From contig JAUWZP010000012.1 in NCBI GenBank assembly GCA_030615265.1, positions 1-34,064 of the forward strand: a stretch of 34,064 bases of DNA. Reading direction: 5' to 3'. A model generated the notes under the pieces. The model made no database searches, was not told the DNA's origin, and saw nothing but the letters and a program-made list of their open reading frames with translations. Position 1 is the first letter of the stretch, and each line of letters opens with the position of its first letter. A program made the position numbers and the translations under genes. This DNA is from Candidatus Bathyarchaeota archaeon (GTDB taxonomy: Archaea; Thermoproteota; Bathyarchaeia; Bathyarchaeales; Bathyarchaeaceae). Of this stretch, positions 28,679-34,064 are shown in pieces.

Positions 28679-28942
28679 TTGGCTTATCGTGCTGGGGGAT
28701 TATCTGTCTTTGCAGTTCTGGAAAGTTGGGAACCAGAGGAAAAAGAAGGCTTGGTGAGAAATAAGCGAATTCTCAAAATTCATGAAATGTTAATTCAAAA
28801 GCTCAGCAGCATTGGAACTGATTTTCTTGATTCAAAACTGAGGGCAGCATTGAGACTAAGGGTGCGAAATGATCTGGACATGGTTGTAATCGCAGCAGAA
28901 TTCCTTAAATTGTCCAAACGAGGAACTTTCAGAAGAGGCTAA
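28679..28942 (+). CDS. Hypothetical helical protein (start uncertain)
   Basis: Well-behaved C-terminal helical sequence; internal TTG/GTG start near LVRNKRILKIHEML possible. Confidence 0.45.
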   Translation: MAYRAGGLSVFAVLESWEPEEKEGLVRNKRILKIHEMLIQKLSSIGTDFLDSKLRAALRLRVRNDLDMVVIAAEFLKLSKRGTFRRG

Positions 28943-29208
28943 ACTCGGCGAACCGCAATCATTTGGATTTGGCTGACGCCCTCAACTTTTTGAATATTAT
29001 TTTCTATTTCGTCTAAGCCGCCAGATTTATCTTCTGGAAGCAGAATATGCGCAATTAACGCGATGAGTCCAAACGCCACGGGTTCCTCGGCGAACTTGTA
29101 AACCGAAGAGTCAGCGGGCATAGTCTTTTCTATCTTCTGTTTAAGCTGGTTCAGGTCTATATCAGTGCCTGTTGGGAATATCTTCATGGAAACCAAAACT
29201 TTTGCCAT
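28939..29208 (-). CDS. ef1b: Translation elongation factor aEF-1 beta
   Basis: MAKVLVSMKIFPTGTDIDLNQLKQKIEK...EEPVAFGLIALIAHILLPEDKSGGLDEIENNIQKVEGVSQIQMIAVRRV. Confidence 0.9.
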   Translation of the reverse strand: MAKVLVSMKIFPTGTDIDLNQLKQKIEKTMPADSSVYKFAEEPVAFGLIALIAHILLPEDKSGGLDEIENNIQKVEGVSQIQMIAVRRV

Positions 29209-29227
29209 CTGCGTTTCTCCGTGTCTC

Positions 29228-29419
29228 TCATGGTCCTTGAAAGCCGCATTTCGGGCAGCGGTAAGGTCTTCCGAATTTTCGGCATCTACTGCATCGCCAG
29301 ATTACGATCTCTCCACAGTTTGGGCAGGAAAACTTTGTGGGTTCCGTGCCTGGCACTATGATTCTGTGGCATGATGTGCAGATTGGGATGGCTACTGTTG
29401 TGCTGGTTTTTTCAGACAT
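29228..29419 (-). CDS. Zinc-ribbon protein of the HVO_2753 type
   Basis: CTSCHRIIVPG...CPNCGE...CSRCRKFGRPYRCPKCGFQGP; directly upstream of ef1b. Confidence 0.85.
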   Translation of the reverse strand: MSEKTSTTVAIPICTSCHRIIVPGTEPTKFSCPNCGEIVIWRCSRCRKFGRPYRCPKCGFQGP

Positions 29420-29580
29420 TTCGACCCCTTCAAAGCAGTTTCGTTATGGATATTCTGTCTTATATATACTATGTTGAATAGCTGCCTTAGTTTGCATAAG
29501 GATTACAGAGAAAAAGCTTATTGAGAAACGGAGTGTAAGATGCTTGGAAGACACAACTTTATCGTAGAGTTGGCATCCTT

Positions 29581-30012
29581 ATGAAAGCAATTGAAGTCTT
29601 GTATGCCCGTGGACACGTAAATGTTCAGTTGACCCACAAAAGAACTTTCCAGATTACAAAAGAACTTTTCCTCTCCAAACGTGGCGACTGCGTCATTGCA
29701 GTTGGTGCAACCAAAGGAGCCACGGATTTGAGCCCCCAGTTTAGGGAAACAGCTCGGCATAAAAAGGCGCAAATAACAGTAATAATTGAGGTTGGCAACC
29801 TTGAGGAAGTTGTGAAAGCTCGAGGAAACGCTAGACTAATGTTCACTCACCCAAACGATTTGGTTGTGAGAAAAAGCAGGTATGTTTGCGGTCGAACCTT
29901 GGCTGTAAATGCTGATAAAGCAGCTTGCGACTTTTCAAGAAAACTTGCTGAGAGACTGCATAATCCCGAGCAGAGGGTTAAGGTCACGTTAATAGCTGAG
30001 ACCGCTACCTGA
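29581..30012 (+). CDS. DUF371-like conserved archaeal protein
   Basis: VLYARGHVNVQLTHKRTFQITKELFLSKRGDCVIAVGATKGATDLS. Confidence 0.8.
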   Translation: MKAIEVLYARGHVNVQLTHKRTFQITKELFLSKRGDCVIAVGATKGATDLSPQFRETARHKKAQITVIIEVGNLEEVVKARGNARLMFTHPNDLVVRKSRYVCGRTLAVNADKAACDFSRKLAERLHNPEQRVKVTLIAETAT

Positions 30013-31231
30013 CGCGAGCGTCGACTACAACCTGCCAAGTGTAGGGTGCAGTTGCACGAACTGTTCTTGCCATCAAGATTTTCTCAAGGCTTCGACCGGT
30101 CTGCTTAATAGCTTCATCAAAACGGTTTTTTGCGGTTTCCAGCGGATTTGGAGCATTTGTGAATTCGTAGTAATGTATGATGCCGCCTTTCGTCTGTAAA
30201 GCTTCGCAAGCTACGTCTACATATTCTATGGCGTTTTCTGGCAAATTCATGATGATTCGATCTGCAACTCCACTTAGCTTTTCTTGGATTATTTGTCTTG
30301 CGTCGCCTAGAATTGGTGTGACTTTGGCTACAACATTGTTTGCTTTAACGTTTCTCTTTAAGTAGCGAATAGCGTCTGGATTTACGTCGATGGCGTAAAT
30401 TTTCACGTTAGTGCATTTCTTTGCGATTAGAATGGAGAAAGGGCCAACCCCAGCGAACATGTCGATTACGGTCTCGCCTTGTTTAACTTGAGCTGTTATT
30501 CGGCTGTGCTCGTAGGATAGCCTAGGCGAGAAGTAAGCCTTAGCGAGGTCTACATGAAAAATACAGCCGTGCTCTTTATGAACAGTTTTGGTGTTGTCAA
30601 CTCCAGCTATGACCTCAAACTTTCTAACACGATAAACGCCTCCCACAGCGCCCGACTTTGCCAGAACCGTGCTTACCCGCTTATTCGTGGCAAGCATTGC
30701 CTCTCCTATCATTCGCTTATAGTTTTCAAGCTCTGGCGGAATCTCAACGATAGCTACGTCTCCAACAAAATCAACAGCATGAGGAAGACTCACCAAAAGA
30801 TGAGGAGCCAATTTTTCCTCCAACACATCAATTAGTCTTAGCGCATGCCTAGCACGTTCTGAAAATTCATGCGTAGAAACCTCATATTCCAAAAGGTTGT
30901 TTTTGAACTCTTTTAGATCTACACGAAACGGTTTCTGAGTTAAGGGTATGTACAAATGATCTTCCAAACGTTGAATTTTGAAGTCCCGATTGAGAAGGTT
31001 AAGTTTTCTGGCCAGAGCAATGGCCTTTTCACCCTGTGCCTTAGGAACTTTTAAGCATGGAGTTTCAGACAAACGGTGGACCCCGAAATATTCAATACAT
31101 TCAAGCTTAGATGGTGCTTCACTCAAATATAGGATTGAAGCATCCTGAGGCATGGAGAGTATATTGTTGTACGTTTTTGACCCAAAATGATTCCAAAAAC
31201 GGTTCCATTTCGCCTCTAATTCAACCAGCAT
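30005..31231 (-). CDS. trm5: Archaeal Trm5-like tRNA (guanine37-N1) methyltransferase
   Basis: KVYRVRKFEVIAGVDNTKTVHKEHGCIFHVDLAKAYFSPRL, VIDMFAGVGPFSI, MNLPENAIEYVD. Confidence 0.85.
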   Translation of the reverse strand: MLVELEAKWNRFWNHFGSKTYNNILSMPQDASILYLSEAPSKLECIEYFGVHRLSETPCLKVPKAQGEKAIALARKLNLLNRDFKIQRLEDHLYIPLTQKPFRVDLKEFKNNLLEYEVSTHEFSERARHALRLIDVLEEKLAPHLLVSLPHAVDFVGDVAIVEIPPELENYKRMIGEAMLATNKRVSTVLAKSGAVGGVYRVRKFEVIAGVDNTKTVHKEHGCIFHVDLAKAYFSPRLSYEHSRITAQVKQGETVIDMFAGVGPFSILIAKKCTNVKIYAIDVNPDAIRYLKRNVKANNVVAKVTPILGDARQIIQEKLSGVADRIIMNLPENAIEYVDVACEALQTKGGIIHYYEFTNAPNPLETAKNRFDEAIKQTGRSLEKILMARTVRATAPYTWQVVVDARVR

Positions 31232-31243
31232 TTCAAATCAAAA

Positions 31244-31353
31244 TGGCGGGCCCGAGGGGAGTTGAACCCCTGACCATCGGATTAAGAGTTTCAGCCTTGG
31301 CTTAGTCAGAGTTAAGCCCAATCCGCCGCTCTACCTTGCTGAGCTACGGGCCC
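31244..31353 (-). tRNA. tRNA-Lys(CUU), CCA encoded, containing a ~33-nt intron
   Basis: Acceptor GGGCCCG/CGGGCCC, discriminator G, D-arm GCTC..GAGC, T-arm AGGGG TTCAACT CCCCT; anticodon loop TTCTTAA (CUU) after removing 31287-31319. Confidence 0.85.
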
Positions 31354-31543
31354 TTTTGCTTTAGTATTGCACATTCAAATGGTTCTAATAAGCTTGTCTT
31401 TTAAAGATTAGTTTTCAGGGAACTTGTCTTAGTCAATCCTTTGTCAGATAAACTGGATTTTGTTTTTGTTTGAAACTCGTGTCCGAGAGTTTTCGGCTTA
31501 ACCTTTTATATTGTGGTTGCGCAAAAGCTATAGTTGGTTAGCG

Positions 31544-32209
31544 ATGGATGAGCCTTACTTCCACACGGTTTTTCGTCCGAAGTTGGAGAACCCGGTGCTT
31601 GTTGAGGGGTTGCCGGGATTCGGCAATGTAGGTAAGATTGCTGCTCGTCTGCTTATCGAGTTTACCCACGCTAAAGTTTTTGCAGAGTTGTACTCGCCGA
31701 CCTTTCCCGACTATGTTATTGTGAATAAAGATGGGATTTGCCGCGCGCCCCGTTACGAGTTTCACACGGCAACAATGGGAAACACAGATTTTGTCATCTT
31801 AACAGGAGACGCTCAACCTTCTCTTGAAGACCTCAAAGCTCATTACATGCTTTGCGATGAAATCTTAGACTTTGCGGAACAGCACGGCGCTAGATTCCTC
31901 GTAACCATGGGAGGAATGCCCACACCAAAGCCTGCAGAAGAGATCTACGTGGCATCCACCTCGCCTAAGCTTGCAGCCGAAACAGTTGAGAAAGGAGCAA
32001 TTCTTTACGGACAAGGAAGAATCATGGGAGCCACAGGCTTGCTACTTGGGCTGGCAAAAAACAGAGGATGGAAAGGCATCTGCCTACTTGGCGCCACAAC
32101 AGGCTTGAAAGCTGACCGAGGAGCAGCCTACTCGGTTTTCAAATTTCTAATGAAAACCTTGGGAACCAAAGTTCCTTCCAGCCATGGACGCGAAAAGGAA
32201 AAGGGTTAA
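31544..32209 (+). CDS. PAC2-family protein (proteasome-assembly-chaperone-like)
   Basis: VLVEGLPGFGNVGKIAARLLIEF, YSPTFPDYVIV, GGMPTPKP. Confidence 0.85.
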   Translation: MDEPYFHTVFRPKLENPVLVEGLPGFGNVGKIAARLLIEFTHAKVFAELYSPTFPDYVIVNKDGICRAPRYEFHTATMGNTDFVILTGDAQPSLEDLKAHYMLCDEILDFAEQHGARFLVTMGGMPTPKPAEEIYVASTSPKLAAETVEKGAILYGQGRIMGATGLLLGLAKNRGWKGICLLGATTGLKADRGAAYSVFKFLMKTLGTKVPSSHGREKEKG

Positions 32210-32249
32210 GAGCTAAAAAGCAGTTTATTCTCGGTTTGGTTGATGTCTC

Positions 32250-32447
32250 ATGACTAGCGCGCGCGCACGAAGCTTCAAGGTTCTGATTACGCTGGCTTCA
32301 GTTTTCCTCATGTTTGGAGGACCCACCTACCTCATTTATGTTCTCAACGCTATGGAAGTGCCGTATTCCTATGCGACGCTTACTGGGTTGGTTTCTTTTG
32401 TAGCGGGCATAATCATCTTCTTGCGTTTTGTTTCAAAGGAAACCTGA
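32250..32447 (+). CDS. Small two-TM membrane protein
   Basis: 65-aa ORF, two hydrophobic helices. Confidence 0.55.
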   Translation: MTSARARSFKVLITLASVFLMFGGPTYLIYVLNAMEVPYSYATLTGLVSFVAGIIIFLRFVSKET

Positions 32448-32554
32448 ACGTAAGCCGGGGTTTTCAGTTTTTCAAACTTTCAACGTATAAGGTTTGGTTG
32501 CCTTAACAAAAGACATATAAAATATGCCATAAGAAATACTCTGTATGTGAAGAG

Positions 32555-33106
32555 GTGGCAGCAACGTACAAGGAAAAAGAAAAGGCGTCGGTGAAAAGGA
32601 CCACGATTATCCTAGAGGAGGAAGAACGCAGATACATTGACTCTCTCATTAAAGAGGGGAAAGAACCAGGCATCAAGCCCTTAATATCTAAGATGCTTGA
32701 CATCTACCGCAGCATGATGATCTACGATTGGAGATTCCCAGGCGAATATTACTGCGGAGTCAGCCGTGTGGCTTTCGTAAACGTCGAACTCATCAGCATA
32801 TTGCTACAGCTCATTCCTGAACAGAAATGGCGAGAAACCGGCAAGAAACTCGGAGACGCAGCAAGGATTTCTATGGAGGCTACGTTAAATCTTGAAGCCT
32901 CAAACCGGGAAAAATGGCCAGATGTGCTGAAGCGACTGAGAGTGCAGGGCTTCGGCGACTTCTACATTCGAGATAAATACTTGGTAATTAAGGCGCCTTT
33001 TATTAACAATTACGAAGTGTTGCGCGGCTTCTTGGAAAACTTGCTCGGTATTAGTCTAGAGTCGAGAACGACCAATCCACCGTTTGTTTTCGAATTTGTC
33101 GAATAA
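32555..33106 (+). CDS. Hypothetical protein with RHH-like N-terminus
   Basis: VKRTTIILEEEERRYIDSLIKEGKEPGIKPLISKMLDIYRSMMIYDWR followed by an unassigned alpha/beta domain. Confidence 0.6.
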   Translation: MAATYKEKEKASVKRTTIILEEEERRYIDSLIKEGKEPGIKPLISKMLDIYRSMMIYDWRFPGEYYCGVSRVAFVNVELISILLQLIPEQKWRETGKKLGDAARISMEATLNLEASNREKWPDVLKRLRVQGFGDFYIRDKYLVIKAPFINNYEVLRGFLENLLGISLESRTTNPPFVFEFVE

Positions 33107-33217
33107 TCTCAGACAACGACGAGTCCACTTCGAACTTGCTTATTTTGAATGTATATTGTCATTTCATACGTGTTAAATATTATATACACTAAGAGGTTTT
33201 GTCACAAGGTGAAATGA

Positions 33218-33670
33218 ATGTTCAAGATTGCACACTCGAAAAAGGGAATATCACCGATTCTCGCAACACTTCTGTTGATAGTCATAACAGTTGCAGCAGT
33301 TATCGTAACCTACGCCTGGGTCTTAACCTTCACTACAACGCAGACTCAACAGGCTGGAGTGTTATTGACAAAAGAAAACGTATCATGGGGACCTACAAAC
33401 ACCACAATTACTGTTGTAATTAGAAACACCGGAACAAGTAATGGAAAAATCACGGCGGTTTACATGGGCACTTCATTAACAAATCTCGCCAGCATAAATA
33501 GTAGTGATGTGTCTCCAACTCCTGGGAGCGCCTCAGCGACCGTCAATGCGGAGTCATCGACCACATTTACGATAACATATTCGACTCAATGGGCGTCAAA
33601 TACAAGATACTACTTCAAGTTTGCCACAGATACTCCTGCCACACTAGAGTTCTCAGAGAAATCGCCTTAA
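33218..33670 (+). CDS. Archaeal type IV pilin-like protein
   Basis: Class III signal HSKKG^ISPILATLLLIVITVAAVIVTYAWV and Thr/Ser-rich beta C-domain; TATA-like TTAAATATTATATAC upstream. Confidence 0.85.
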   Translation: MFKIAHSKKGISPILATLLLIVITVAAVIVTYAWVLTFTTTQTQQAGVLLTKENVSWGPTNTTITVVIRNTGTSNGKITAVYMGTSLTNLASINSSDVSPTPGSASATVNAESSTTFTITYSTQWASNTRYYFKFATDTPATLEFSEKSP

Positions 33671-33800
33671 AAGAGTGAAGTCTAAGGTAAACTACCATCG
33701 CCAACGGTTCAGAAACTTTCGTTCAATAACCCCCTTACTGTTTAAGTTATAAACTTCTTATTGCAAATATTTCCCCTTAGGAAGAATGGTGAGAGGATAA

Positions 33801-34064
33801 TTGAATGAAACTCTAGACGTTGCCAGAGTTGCCCTTATTCTGTCCTTTCTGGTTTATGCTTCTTGGAGTGACTGGCAAAAGCGTGAAGTAAGCAATAAGG
33901 TATGAGCAGTCTTAGCGCCTTTAGCTTTTCTTTTAACTTCGGTTCAATATGTCTTGTTTGCTGGGGACTTGCTGATTTATGTCATATCATTCGCCGTGAT
34001 GTCCGGCTTGGCAATTGTCCTTTTCTATGCTGGAGCTTTCGGCGGAGCAGACGCAAAGGCGCTT
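33801..34064 (+). pseudogene. A24 prepilin peptidase-like ORF interrupted by in-frame TGA (33903-33905); runs off the window
   Basis: LNETLDVARVALILSFLVYASWSDWQKREVSNKV*AVLAPLAFLLTSVQ...GGADAKAL; both catalytic-type Asp motifs (SDWQKREV and GGADAK) present. Confidence 0.7.

Noticed and set aside
32255-32270. GCGCGCGC at 32258 and 27607 as further copies of the inverted repeat
   Set aside because: Only the alternating GC run is shared; the ATATACCGACTTTCC part is absent
1-34064. CRISPR array or cas genes
   Set aside because: No regularly spaced repeats and no Cas-like ORFs seen
1-34064. Genome-wide reassignment of TGA to Trp
   Set aside because: Several clear genes here (rqcH, the CBS-zinc ribbon gene and others) terminate with TGA at the expected ends

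Overview
The window reads as an archaeal chromosome segment, probably TACK/Bathyarchaeia-like. This lineage call rests on gene content and protein style only; no search was run. The housekeeping backbone includes RqcH/NEMF, rpiA, glmS, pcm, fen1, a Cdc48/VAT AAA ATPase, aEF-1beta, a DUF371-like protein, Trm5, tRNA-Lys and a PAC2-family protein. Accessory content includes a tandem CBS-protein cluster, a family-B polymerase lacking a recognisable exonuclease domain, two divergent radical-SAM genes, a surface protein with a MacB-like ABC system, a tyrosine recombinase, a small island of unknown genes, and a pilin plus prepilin-peptidase locus. Main observations: (1) pcm is interrupted by a 33-nt, stop-containing insertion. 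Its boundaries fit an archaeal bulge-helix-bulge (BHB) intron, and removing it restores the conserved ...GQTISAPH-MVSIMNEAL... sequence. (2) A perfect 28-bp inverted repeat (21188-21215 and 27056-27083) brackets a 5.9-kb block holding a surface protein, an ABC transporter and a tyrosine recombinase, so the block is a candidate invertible or mobile cassette. (3) tRNA-Lys(CUU) carries a non-canonically placed 33-nt intron and lies 12 nt upstream of trm5. (4) A prepilin peptidase ORF is interrupted by an in-frame TGA. (5) A likely frameshift splits a small gene near 11811. (6) The exo-less PolB ends in a PIP-like motif.
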